From: Desmodus rotundus
Lineage: Eukaryota; Chordata; Mammalia; Chiroptera; Phyllostomidae
DNA: 64,000 nt
Direction: 5' to 3'
NCBI RefSeq assembly: GCF_022682495.2
Contig: NC_071397.1
Span: forward strand, 31,325,427-31,389,426
Shown here piece by piece: positions 46,292-57,815 of the stretch (position 1 is its first letter; each line of letters starts with the position of its first letter). The translations under genes and the position numbers were made by a program. The notes below the pieces were generated by a model. That model saw only the letters and a list, made by a program, of their open reading frames with translations. It did not search any database and was not told the DNA's origin.

Positions 46292-46317
46292 ATTCTGGAA
46301 GTGATTCCAGAATGTGA
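46288..46317. repeat. 13-bp perfect inverted repeat, 4-nt loop, inside the mariner
   Basis: TCACATTCTGGAA (46288-46300), loop GTGA, TTCCAGAATGTGA (46305-46317). The right arm fits the mariner coding sequence. The left arm appears to be an extra inverted copy. Confidence 0.9.
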
Positions 46318-46701
46318 ATCACTTTCAACAGATTCTTGACCATCTTTGAAGTATTTGTACCTCAGTTTTATTTGTGCTGCAGTCATTGCATCATCCCCAA
46401 AATCCCTCTGAATCTTCTGAATAGTTTCCACAGAGGAATGTTCAAGCTTAATATAAAATTTGAAGCAGATTCATTGCTCTACTCATTCAGTCATTTTGAA
46501 TGCAATGGCCACACAGTGCACATGTTCATTCAACAGAATCTACCACCCCCACTGACTAGTACAGTGAAGTCATCACTAGTCACACATGCGCATTCCAGTC
46601 CACTCTCCACCATCAGGTCACATCGACGTCGTGCAAACTGTTCTAATTATATTAACAATGGCTGGACTTTTTCTGGACAGATTTCATATGTCTCTATATT
46701 G

Positions 46702-46940
46702 AAAGTGCATTTTTCTTTTTTTTTAATTTTTATTGTTATTCAATTACAGTTGTATGCCTTTTCTCCCCATCCTTCCACCCCCCGCCGAACCCACCTCCCT
46801 CCCCCACCTCCACCCTACCCCTTGATTTTGTCCATGTGTTCTTTATAGTAGTTCCTGTAATCCCCTCTCCTCACTGTACCCTCCCCACTCCCCGCTGGCT
46901 ATTGTTAGATTGTTCTTAACTTAATAAAGTGCATTTTTCT
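46702..46940 (-). mobile_element. 209-bp young L1 tail with perfect 15-bp TSD
   Basis: L1 46717-46925: poly-T, TTATTCAATTACAGTTGTATG, the pyrimidine tract ending CCACCTCCACCCTACCCC, TTCTTTATAGTAGTTCC and GCTATTGTTAGATTGTTC. AAAGTGCATTTTTCT at 46702-46716 and 46926-46940 is identical and belongs to the old L1 target. Confidence 0.96.
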
Positions 46941-47560
46941 ATACAACATATAATTGGGATTTTCTCTAATTCAAGTGGACAACTTGTCTTTTAATTAATG
47001 TGTTTAAAGCATTTACATATAATGTGATTATCGATTTGGTAGGTTTAAATCTACCACATTGCTCGTTATTTTCTATCAATTGTATGTGTTCTTTATTGTT
47101 TTTTTCTTCTTTTCCTAACTTCGGGTTAATTAATTTTTTTATGATTCTATTTTATCTTTGTTCTTGGCCTATTAGTTGTTCCTCTTTTTAAAGCTTTTTA
47201 GTAATTTTTCTAGAGTTTAAAATATACACCTTTAACTCATCGCAATCTACATTCAGGTAATTCTAGACATTTTCACCTATACTATGAGAACCTTTCCATA
47301 CATACTCCATTTGCTCTTTGCCATCCTTTGTGCTGTGTTAGCATTCACTTTACGTCTATTTATGTTATAGGCTTTGTAAGACATTGTTATTATTTTTGTG
47401 GTTACATCCTTAAAAGTGAAAAAGTATCTTTTATTTGTACCTCTATTTTTACCATGTCCAGTACAGCTTATTTCTTTACATAACTCCAGATTTCCATCTG
47501 CTGTCACATGCATCCTGTCTGAAGAACTTCCTTTAACTTTTCATGTACCAAGGTATTGTT

Positions 47561-49242
47561 GGCTTCATGCCTGTTCCCTGGTGCAGGTGGTCCCCTCCTG
47601 CAAGTCTCTGCCACAGCAGGGATCCCTCTCTCTCTCTCTCTCTCTCTCTGGTTTTCTCCTCCCACGCTTTCTCATGCACACCTGCTGAGACCCATGGACA
47701 AGAGCTTATGAGTAAGAGTAGACTCCCCGGTGTCTGGAATTTCTAGCTATTTCAACTGACATATTAATCCATGTGGTCTTTTATAAATTTATTAGTATCG
47801 TAGCTAATTTCTTCTTATCTCTTTGTAAGGAGTCCCCTTTTTCTTCCTTACTTGGTAAAAGATAAAACATTTTATGTCCCTCTTGGAGGGGCTTGTCACT
47901 CTTTGGAGTTCAGTTTATTTGGTTGCTTTGCAGCTCAGCTCTCTAAAGGGCTCAAGGCAAGTGGTAACCTATACCTTCTGGCTCTTGTTCACTGACAGAG
48001 GGAGCAGGGCTCTTTTGTGGTTTTCTATACCCTCTACCTTTCTGTCTAAGCAAACCTCCCCTTTGACCTCTTAAACAAAGACAAGTGCTAGCCAATTTGG
48101 ATCTGAAATGGTTCAAAGCATTTCAGGACTCCATTTTACGTGTATTTTAGAATGGAGCCTGCATTGTCCTGAATAGTATCTTATGTTATCCTAGTTGTTA
48201 ATTATTCAGAAGAACATGTGTCACTACTAATTCCTTGTGGAGTTTTTCATTTGAGAGATTTATTTATCATGACCCCAAAGTGTCTATTTCTACACAGGCA
48301 TTATTAAATCATTTTACAAAAAGAGCAAGTGTGAAAGTGTCTGAGTGCCGGGGCTCAGGGCTGGGAGGTATTTGGAGGGATGGCACGCTACGAGATTAAC
48401 CATGAGATGTGCTTAAGTTCCCATTTATTACTTCTTATTTCTCTTAACTCCTGTAAGTTTTATACGTAAGATTAATAGCCAACTGATTTCTGCAACATAT
48501 TTATCATTCCCTGCTCCTATGTACTCAAATAATTTAAATGTGCTTGATAAAACTAAAATAAATGTATTTAAAAGCAATAATTATGTTTAATTCTTTGGAA
48601 TCTGGGCTGCATGCAAAAAAATTGCAAGATTCTCTTAAGTATCTATTATTAAATAATACTTAAGGCCAGCTTCAGCATACTGAAGGCTGCCTTTTAGAAG
48701 TGCAGGATATACTATAGACATTCAAATATAAGGAGTAATGTTAATGCCCATAAAATAATTTCACCTTCATTTATGCTGAGATGCAGTATCGTGAGGAAAT
48801 TTAACATTGTATGAGGATTAATATAAAAAGAAACTGGGTGCTAATAGAGCGTTCAAATTTTCTGTAGCATTCATAATGTTAGGCCTTAAAAACCCCCGCA
48901 AAACTGTGAACGAGATTGAATCATAGGAGCGGTGAGCGATGAAGCAGAGCGTGCCAGGTAAGGCGCCCCAGGAAAAGGCTGTTCACCCAACACTGCCTAG
49001 TCCATGTGCACTTAAGGCATCCTTTAAGAAAAACATATACATTCTTTGTGTATGGGTCTTTATGATTTTATTTGTTAAAATTGTCCACTATGGAAAAGTA
49101 ATGTAATTAGGAAATTAACATTTAATTTAAATCCATTTCTAAGAACAGAAGAAAATCAACAAAGTTAATTATGAAGTTACAAGCTATATCAATTAGCTCC
49201 TTTTGGAGTTGGAGTAGTTTAGCATGTGAATTAAAGTAATTC
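47561..49242. other. Unclassified DNA with (TC)n
   Basis: (TC)12 microsatellite at 47626-47649. The first few hundred bases may be the degraded 5' part of the old L1, but I cannot show it. No gene supported. Confidence 0.45.
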
Positions 49243-49546
49243 AAGAAACATATGATCTCACCTTTAACTGGAACATAAGCAATAGAAGAAAAAAGCAAAC
49301 AAAATATAACCAGAGACATTGAAGTTAAGAACAATCTATCAATAGGCAGGGGGGAGTGGGGTGGGGACAGTGGGTAGAGGGGATTACAGGAACTACTATA
49401 AAGGACACATGGACAAAATCAAGGGGTAGGGTGGAGGTGGGGGAGGGAGGTGGGTTCAGCTGGGGTGGGGTGGAGGGATGGGGAGAAAAGGCATACAACT
49501 GTAATCGAATAACAATAAAAATTTAAAAAAATAAAAAAAGAAACAT
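49243..49546 (+). mobile_element. 5'-truncated young L1 (286 bp) with TSD
   Basis: L1 49252-49537: ATGATCTCACCTTTAACTGG, CATTGAAGTTAAGAACAATC, a G-rich tract (49340-49490), GCATACAACTGTAATCGAAT and an A-rich tail. AAGAAACAT at 49243-49251 and 49538-49546. Confidence 0.93.
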
Positions 49547-49549
49547 TTA

Positions 49550-49660
49550 GTTGCCAGGCACAGTTGAAGTACCTACCCGGTAGGTACTTCCGCAGCTGCG
49601 ATAGCATAGTCTCTGTTCTCAAGTGGCTTCCAGTCTGGTAAGGGGATTAGGAAAACTCAG
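49550..49660 (-). mobile_element. Possible L2 3' fragment, antisense
   Basis: TTGCCAGGCACAGTTGAAG and TCTGTTCTCAAGTGGCTTCC, then AGTCTGGTAAGGGG, resemble the antisense L2 3' end. A perfect palindrome at 49566-49590 lies inside it. Confidence 0.4.
49566..49590. repeat. 25-bp perfect palindrome
   Basis: GAAGTACCTACC, one central C, then GGTAGGTACTTC. All 12 pairs match. Confidence 0.95.
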
Positions 49661-52600
49661 CACCACAGGGGCGAGGAAACAGCCACCCCGTGTAAGAGCT
49701 GCAAAGAGCCAAGCCCAGAGTTCACAGGGCCCAGACTCTCCCAAACAGCCAACGGAAAGAATGCAGGCGGATAGAGATCACGGTGAGAGGGCAGTGCTGA
49801 AAGTAGAAAAGAATCCCTTCTCCGCCCCCTGACACTGTTCATAAGATGATGGCCTCGAAACTGAGCTTCTCTTCTTTTCTTGAAGGACATAGAATTCCTT
49901 GTGCAGCTCACGTACATCTGTCTCCCCAGCCCTCATTTCTCCCAGCAGCAATTGCCTTTCCCTCTTGTTGTTCATATGAATGCACTTCAAAACTATTATT
50001 ATATTCTTTTGTGTCTTTGTTTTATATTATTTTTTCATGTTTTAAAGGCATCTTTATGAGAAGATTTTAGTACTTTGTTTGAAAAAGGATAACTTTACCA
50101 AATTCGTAGCCACGGATAACCCAGGGGAAGGTTCAGGGGAACAGGTGTAAATTTTCTCTGGGTCTTCAACAGTTACCTAACTACTAAGCACTTGGGTCAA
50201 ACCAGAATTCAAGGCAATTGGAGAGCTGAAGCCAGCCTGAGCTGAGAGCCAGGATAGAGCAAGAAGCTTTTAATACTACCAGTTGCCAATTAGGAAAAGT
50301 GTAAGAAATTTACAGATGAGTAAAGGAATAGAAATGAGATTTAGGGCAATTGTAATTAATATATTCAGTCAGGGCTTATAGTCATCTTTGGATGTGCTCA
50401 CTTATTTAGATTGTGCACTATGTGCTGCTTATTTATTTTTTAATTTTTTCTTTAGTTTACCATTATAAAAAAAAAATAGTAACTTATGCATCTCTAAGTA
50501 GGAGATGTATCAGAGCTAGGCTCTGTCCAGAGTCCTTACCTACTTGGTTGACTTAAAGATACAACCAAAAGGCTTGAAAACATGCCAGGAAGAAAAGGTT
50601 ACTAGCCCCACCCAGGAATGGCCAGAAACTTCAGCATGAATAATTCTAAGAGAGAATTGGTTGAAATCAGGGGTTTATTAAGTGGGAAAAAGTATCTTTG
50701 GCTTTCAAGAATGTTCTATTGGCCAAAACATCTACAGCCAAAAGAAAGTTAAAGCATCATATGATGTTTCTTATTTTATATGAACCTGGCTCTCCATAAC
50801 AGAAGCCTGGCTGGGCCGCCGTCAGAACTGTGTGAAACCCAGAACTTTGGGAGATAAATGACTGCCTGATTCCCCTCTGGAAAGGCAAAGAGATGGGGTC
50901 TAGGTCCAAAAACTGGTCTATACATTTTGCAGCTGGGAGTCTGAAGTCTAAAGCCAAACATCTTACCAAACAAGTTTTCTTTTCTCTCAAGTTTCAGTCT
51001 CCTTGCCACTTCATTTATAAGCAAAAAAATAATAATAATTATGGTAGAAGAATGATTAGTTCAAGCTGATCTTGGCTAAGGGTTAAAGGAGAAGCATATC
51101 TAAGTTAGCATCATGTAATAGTTGCCTCTTCCACTTTTATTTTGCTCCCTAATAGAATAATTATCATTGAGCTGAGCATTTTGGAATAATTATTTCTAGT
51201 AGAGGCATTGCCTAGTCCTTACCTGTACATGAATGGAGGCCTGTTTCCTTACGGGTAGGTAACCATGCCTCCCAGCTTACCTGAGGCAGTCCCAGTTCAT
51301 GCCCCTTTCATTCTCAAAACATGGTTTGGATGAAAACATAAAACCACAGGTCATCCTGCTAATGAGCCACTGGCTCCTCTCAAGACAGCTCCTCCCAGAG
51401 GGGAAACTGCTAGCCAAATATACCCACAGATATAGCATATGAAATATCACTGAAACGCAAACTTCCTGCATTTTATTGTCACATTAAAAGAACTAAAGTA
51501 AACGAAGCACAACATAAGGAAAGGGATAAAGATTCACACCCACTTTCGTCTCTTTTCCAATGGAAGTGCCTGTGGGACTGAGAAGTCTGGTAATTAGCAA
51601 AGGGAGGGAAAAGGTAAGACATGCAAATGAGAAAACCCTTACTAAAGCCACGCTGCCTTCCCTGACCGGAGCAAACACTCAGCGTTCCTGTCCCAGAGTG
51701 ACACAGAGCTCCTCTGAGCCAAAAATTTCATGAGAAGGGAAAGGAACCTTTTTCCAGGTGGCACGCTTTCCCTTCACAATGAGGGTGTGCTCCTATTGGG
51801 CTTTGTCTGTACTTGGCAACGTTTATTAATACACCAAGTCCAGTCAATCATACTGTAGCAAGAAGGGCTCTTGTTGGAAGAGCAGCATGAACCTCCAGAT
51901 TTGGGTTTAATAGACAATGTAGCAAGGTCTCTTGGGTAAATTTTAATAGCAATTAGAACTAATTAAAAAGACAGGCTTGTCAGCACCTGAACCAGTGGAA
52001 AAAGAGAGCCAGTGACTTACTTGGCTTTAGATTTTGAGCTGCACCCAAGTTAAAGCTGAGTCCAATTGTTTCTTCAGCAGTATGTGCACGTTGGGGGTGG
52101 GGGCAGTGTATATGGATGGGGTGAGAGGGTTTGTAATCATAGATACCGGATCAGCTTTGGAATAAAAGTGAAAGGCATTCTTAGTTGCTTTCAAATTCTC
52201 TAAAAATAGCCACACGTCCATTGCCAAAGCTAACATAGACAGGATTCCCATGGAAACCCTTTGGGCTAGAAGGGGAGGGTATTATTTTTTCACCAGTTAT
52301 TGGTTGAATAACTGTTGCCTATTAACATATCATTCTTCATAATGTAGGACTGTTATCTATTGTCAAAACTGATGAAACCCTAAAGGCACCTGCTTATCTG
52401 GAATACTTATCTAAAGGGAAAACAATGACGTTACTTAACAGATTTTCACAAGGAAAGCTTAACAGAAAAAAAAGAAAAGAAACACAGGCCACCTTGTTTC
52501 ACATGCTGTGCTTATGTTTTTAGTTTTTGTACTTGGTTTTCAATTCCTAGTTCGAGTCCATGGTCATTATCAGATTTTATTATATTATTTCTCCCATGTA

Positions 52601-53959
52601 TTTATTTGTGATCATAGTCATGCTCATATGCATTTTTCCATTTGGAGGGAATCCCTTTTTTTCAATGTGTTTGTTAATTCTGAGGAACTAGGAATTTAAA
52701 GAACGTAAGGTAAGCCTAGACTTTGACTTTGTGGAGTTAGCCGCTGGGAATGTCGTTTTCTCCCCTTTCAGATGGAAGCTATAAATATCAAAAATATTAA
52801 GAGCCAAGAATAATCTGTTATTGGTCTCTTTTCTCTTGGAATTTTAACATCTTTGGGAAAAGATATTTGACAAAATAACTGTAAACTATCATTTTATGGA
52901 TTCTGAGATAAGATGAAGTTAAATATTATTAAAGATTACATAAAGCAAGGATACAACAAAATTATAAAGATATTTTCCACATAAGCTTGAATAGATAAAA
53001 ATTTACTAATGTATGCTAATTGATAGTCATTTTTTTAATTTTTTTGAATTTTTTTTATTGTTGTTCATGGCTTCATTCTTTGATTTTTTTTCTTTCTTCC
53101 TCACTCCTTCTTTCTAAAATGTGTTTTGTCCAAGCTACATTGTAAATAATAATTAACATACACATATGATTCCTGATAACCTATCAAAACACATCCATGT
53201 ATATCAGAATTAATCTATCACCAATATAAACATAAACGTTTATAAAGTCATAATTTTTCTTTCAGTATTATCAAACAGTATACATATTCATCACATGTCA
53301 TTTCATTTCCTTATCTGGTCAATGCCATTTGACCTACAGTTGTAAAAAATGTCTTTGAGTTACTGCAATGTGCTTATTTTCTTGTTTAGTATTTGTATCT
53401 TTAGATAAGGACTGAGGAGGCGATGCAAAAACTGAAAATATTTCAGCTCACTATCTCCAAATATATGGTAAAGTTACATTTCAGAATATTCTTGTCCTCA
53501 ATAGCAGTGGTAGCAGCTGGGAACAAACCTTCGATAAGCAGAAGTCACCAAGATTCCTAGATGGCATCTGGAATTGTCCAAGGCTGCTGAAAAGGTCTGG
53601 TTTCCCTCCCCCGTCACAGTGGGCAAGAGGCCTGCGCATAGGAATTTGTGGTCCCGCACACAGCCCTCTTCCTCATTAAAGCTGGGCCCTGGGCACGTGC
53701 AGAGCCTACTGTCACTCTTCCTGGCCCTGTCTGCAGGGAGACGCTTGCTGTCAGCCAGGGAGAGCCTGTAGAAAGGCACGGTCAATCAAAGCTGTCTGCT
53801 GGCGTTCTGTGTGTGATGAATTCATAAAGTCACACTAAATGTTTGGGGGAGGGGTATGAAGCATAGGGTATCACAATCTGGAAAGACTGCTGAGGGGTTT
53901 TTTGGTAACTTTATAGATTTGAACGTGTTAGTGCATGGTTTTAATTTTGTAAGAAAGTG
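49661..53959. other. Long unclassified stretch
   Basis: About 4.3 kb with no repeat family or gene that I recognise. Short open frames on both strands at 49623-49990, 50757-51024 and 53498-53785 have no recognisable domain and overlap each other, as expected of chance frames. 53490-53800 is relatively GC-rich. A T-rich patch lies at 53030-53065. Confidence 0.45.
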
Positions 53960-54060
53960 TGGGGAGGTTAGGAGAAACACAATGTGAAAAGCATAGGCCT
54001 GTGTTTAAACACAGCTTTGCCACTAACCAGTTGGGTGACCTGGGGATGTTATTTTCTTTA
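53960..54060 (+). mobile_element. MIR SINE core
   Basis: GTGTTTAAACACAGCTTTGCC, ACTAACCAGTTGGGTGACC and TGGGGATGTTATTT match the tRNA-like part and core of MIR. Confidence 0.7.
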
Positions 54061-54118
54061 ATGTTTTTAATTTGGATGCTCCACATCTTTTCACTGAAGA
54101 CAACATTTAATCATATGA

Positions 54119-54239
54119 TACAGGGTGGGGCAAAGATATGTTTACAGCTGTGAGTACGTGAACACAGAGTGTATCATTGTTTATTAATTATTGTATTTTC
54201 CATGCAAACAACTGTGACTTACTTTTGCCCCACCTTGTA
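54119..54239 (+). mobile_element. Tc1/mariner-like MITE (117 bp) with TA duplication
   Basis: 54121-54237 begins CAGGGTGGGGCAAAG and ends CTTTTGCCCCACCTTG, flanked by TA on each side (54119-54120, 54238-54239). Subterminal sequence GTTTACAGCTGTGAGTAC is loosely mirrored by the right side. Same family as 28333-28682. Confidence 0.9.
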
Positions 54240-56089
54240 TTTATTATTTATCATTTTAATCAGACATTAGCTTTCACAAGTGGTCAAGCAATGCTTGACA
54301 TTGCAGAATTTTGAAAACATCAGGAACAAAAAGGGTAGGGTGCTGTCACCAAAAGTGTGGTACTATCAGAATGTATGAAAAAGCTAATTTAGATTAACAT
54401 CCAAATTGGAGCAGTTTTTCCTGGGCTCTAGAGTAAATACAACCTATTATACAAATAAGAGGAGGATGTCATTGTGTTGTGTGGAAGTAAGTAACTAATA
54501 CTACACATAGCTACAGTTTGAATAAGTTACATTTACTGCTGTGTCTCAAGAATCAATTAAGGAAGTATATTAAGTTCATGCATTTTAGTTAAATTTTATT
54601 TTTATGCTTTCTGCTACAGTAACCCATTATTGTCATTTGAATCTGATTTAAACATTTAATCTCATCTTTCCAAGATATAAAGCTAATTGGGTAGCACTGA
54701 ACCATTTTAGTAATGCTTACAGTAAACACACACACACACACACACACACAACCCTGCACAATTATATTAACAAGCTATTATCCAGAATCAGATTTATTTT
54801 TATATAACAATAATAAATTAGTGTCATAGATGGTAGATTTTATTTACCTAGGAGCAATGTAATATATCACTTACTTATTACAAACATAAAAATTCTCCTT
54901 CAGATAAAGATGTATCTTCTTATTTATTTTTCTGAAAAAGCATTAGTGCCCTGGGCCCTAGATGTGTCTCTGCCACAGTACCTTGAACAATGTTAACAAA
55001 CCTACATTAATTATTTTCTAAACAGGCCTAAGGGACCCACAGGCAGGATGTGTTGGCCTTAAAGAGATGAGTTATTTATCATAAGCACTATCTTGTAGAC
55101 TTTTGAAAGAAACAGTGTGGGAGTTTAAATTACAGGTCCAAGAACCTATTTTTCGTCTTTCTCCCACACATATACTCATCCCCTGTCATATTCTTGCCCT
55201 AAAGTTTGCAAATTCCAGTGTTTCTCAATAAATCCTTCCTTTAAATGAATATATAAAATGTCAATGGCAAGTCATGTTTGGTGCCCTTCATTATCCTGTG
55301 TCAAGATTTTTCATATCTGACTACTTAAAATATAAATTCATACAATTATAATACTTTAATAGCAGAACAAATTGTGTTATCAGAGGAAATGTGTTCATTT
55401 CAATTCTGAGACTTCTGGTATCAAAAGAAGCCTCCAGCTAATGTGTTCTCTGAATTCCATAGTTTAGGTTTCACAAAGTCAGGAGAGAGAAAGCCAAAAG
55501 AGAAGGTAGATGTATGGAGGAACATTTTCAATGTTTCATGTTTCCAAGTAGTCCCTTGAGGCGTAATCATGGGCTGTTGTGAGAAAGAACAAAACACCCA
55601 GGAGAAAAAAGAAACCTGAGCTGAGTTCTGGCTCCACTGTCTCCTTGTCTGTATCCCTGGGAAATCATTTCTCTTTGCACTTCAGTGCCCGTCTTAGTAT
55701 GCAAAGCTGCGGAGTGCAAGAGTGCAGATCGAGAGCTTCCTTTCGTCACATGGCTCTGTAAATTCTGAGTTACTGTACAGCTAAAAGAGCTTATGATCAT
55801 TATTTTGATAATAGCTACCTAGAAGAAGGAAAGAAAATCTAAGTGGGCCAAGTCACTAGAAAGGCTGCATGTGCTAAGGTCACACACAAAACACTAAGCA
55901 ACTGTTATGAGTAAGTGACTTCTCATCATGAGGAAATACCCCGCTAGGTTAATTGGAAAAATTTTCCCAATTAAAAATTTCACTCATTTTAAGTGACAAA
56001 AATAAAAGTAAAAGAACTGTATGAGACTTCACAGAATATATTCCTCTAACTAGAAGTTGGTGTTTGGTACCAGAAAAGATGGAAAAATA
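54240..56089. other. Unclassified DNA with (CA)n
   Basis: (AC)n microsatellite, 25 bp, at 54726-54750. Otherwise no recognisable feature. Short frames on both strands at 55567-55800 are not supported as coding. Confidence 0.45.
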
Positions 56090-56828
56090 TAAACTATGCA
56101 ATGCAACAAATAAATATGAAGCATCTAGTATGTGCCAAGTACTATACCACGTGCTAAGGATTGTGTGTTGAACAAAGCAAGCACACAATTCATCATTCTT
56201 GAAGTTTATAGTCCAGTTGAGGAGGGAAGGGGAAGGCAGACAATCAATCATCAATAAATAAGAAGAATATCAGGACCAGATAAGGGCTATGCAGAAAAAT
56301 AAAACAGAGCAATGGGACTAAATGGTGACTACTTTCCACTAAGTGGTCAGGAAAGTTTGTTATCATGTGGTGATATTTAAACTGAAATCTATGTGATCAA
56401 AAATAAACCAACCCTGTGAACACTGGGGTATGAGTGTGAAAAAGGCCCTAAAAAATGAGGGTGAGCTAGAGGTGCCTGAGGGTCCATATGTTGGAGTACA
56501 CTGGTCAAGGTGGAAGTACGGACTGAGATAAGGAGAGATAGGCAGAAGACAGTGCTTATCTACCTCCCTCTACCACAAGCAAGGGGGTTGGACTGGACTG
56601 TGTGTGTTGGGTTATATTTGGATTCGACTGTATGATGAGTCACTGCTGGAGTGTTTAAGCAGAGAATGACTTGATCTGTTAGCCTATATAAAACATAATG
56701 CTATCTGCTCCATGGAGGTTAGACTATAAGAGGCAAAACTGGAAACTGAGAGACTCCATATAAGGGAGATTATTGAATTGTTAAACAAGAGACCATAGTA
56801 GCTTAAACTAGGGTAGTAGTAATAGAGA
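56090..56828 (-). mobile_element. L2 LINE, antisense (copy A)
   Basis: ATCTAGTATGTGCCAAGTAC, GAAGTTTATAGTCCAGTTGAG, GGTCAGGAAAGTTTG and GAGAATGACTTGATCTG follow the reverse complement of the L2 3' region. Confidence 0.65.
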
Positions 56829-57294
56829 CATTTATTCATTTATTCAACAATATTTGTTGATGGCCTACTATGTGCCAAATCCTGTTCCAGGCATTGGGTG
56901 TGCAGCAAGGGTCAAAACACAAAACCCGTCCTCTTGTAGTTTATATTTAATGGAAGATATAGACAGTCAAGGGGAGAGATGAGTGCTCAGACTATTTTAG
57001 ATAAGCTGGTCAGGGAAAACCTCTGATCAGACATAAATGGAGTGAGGGAGCAAGCACGGAAGTTGCCTGGCGAGGGGAGGACTGAGGCCCAGGGATGGCA
57101 AGAAGACCCTAGAATGGGAATGTGCTTGGAGAGTTATAGCAACAGTATGGCTGGAGCACAGTTGGGTAGGAGGCCACTGGAAAGATTGAGGCATGGGGGC
57201 TAACTAGGGCAAGGTCATGCAAGGTCCGGTAGACCATGGTAAGGATTTAGATTTTGTTTCACGTTTTATGAAAAACTTGAAAGGTTTTGGAGAA

Positions 57295-57549
57295 AGATTT
57301 TATTTTACTTAATTTAAATAAAATTTCAATATGTTTATTGATTTTAGAGAGAAAGTAAGGGAGAGAGAGAGAGAAACATCAATTGGTTGCCTCCCATATG
57401 CACCCCAACAGGGGATCAAACCCTCAACCTAGGTATGTGCCCTGACCTTGAGATCACACCCCAAACCTTCTAGTGTATGGGACAACTCTCCATACATGGA
57501 GTTGGTCTCCATGGGACCAACTGATTCACACCAACAGGGCAGATTTTAT
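57295..57549 (-). mobile_element. Ves-type SINE with TSD, inside L2
   Basis: SINE 57304-57540 between AGATTTTAT copies at 57295-57303 and 57541-57549. On the plus strand: TTATTGATTTTAGAGAGAAAG, GAGAGAGAGAGAGAAACATC, then a tRNA-like part ending CTGATTCACACCAACAGGGC. The head is more diverged than in the 16054 and 28369 copies. Confidence 0.88.
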
Positions 57550-57589
57550 ATTTTAAAAAACTATTCTGGAAGGCAGTAGGGTATACTGT

Positions 57590-57815
57590 GTTTTCTGCCC
57601 AGTTTTTCTATAAACCTTAACCTGCTCCCCAAAAATTCTATTATGTTTTTAAAGATATATGATTCTGAAACTGACACATGGAAGGAGACCTGACTTGGGC
57701 TGATGAACACACAGTACAGTGTGCAGGTGATGTGCTGTGGAATTGTGCACCTGAAAGCTGTATAATGTTGTTAACAAGTGTCACCCCAATAAACACAATA
57801 AAAAGGAAAAAATGG
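57590..57815 (+). mobile_element. L1 3' end fragment
   Basis: ACACATGGAAGGAGACCTGAC, GTGCAGGTGATGTGC, AATTGTGCACCTGAAAGCTG, TATAATGTTGTTAACAAGTG and TCACCCCAATAAACACAATA are the typical 3' terminus of an intermediate-age L1. An A-rich tail follows. The left boundary is approximate. Confidence 0.7.

Larger units (their letters stand above)
45719..46686 (-). mobile_element. Mariner-family DNA transposon, internally deleted (968 bp)
   Basis: Terminal repeats: CAAGGTCTGTCCAGAACATA on the left and, reversed, a matching TCTGTCCAGAAAAAGTCCAGC on the right, with TA at 45717-45718 and 46687-46688. Between them is a transposase remnant on the minus strand. Intact mariners are about 1.3 kb, so roughly a quarter to a third is missing. 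The missing part is most of the catalytic C-terminal half: sequence jumps from after a TVFFDW motif to the extreme end of the gene. Confidence 0.9.
43552..47560 (-). mobile_element. Old L1 (L1M-type), antisense, about 2.6 kb net, with three nested insertions
   Basis: L1 pieces at 43552-44997, 45223-45716, 46687-46716 and 46926-47560 read in order as antisense 3' UTR and ORF2. Landmarks are GGTTTATTGAGGTCCAAC, AACCATTCTCACATCAG, ATGATCATGCAGTCTGCAAA (complement of the FADD region), TTTTAATTAATGTGTTTAAAG and AAGAACTTCCTTTAAC. Nested within are MER20, a mariner and a young L1 tail. ORFs are entirely broken. Confidence 0.8.

Noticed and set aside
46336..46848. 170-codon plus-strand open frame
   Set aside because: It crosses from antisense mariner coding sequence into a young L1 tail, so it cannot be one gene.
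50757..51024. Two overlapping minus-strand frames as a possible processed pseudogene
   Set aside because: No similarity to a protein I recognise, no poly-A tail or TSD found.
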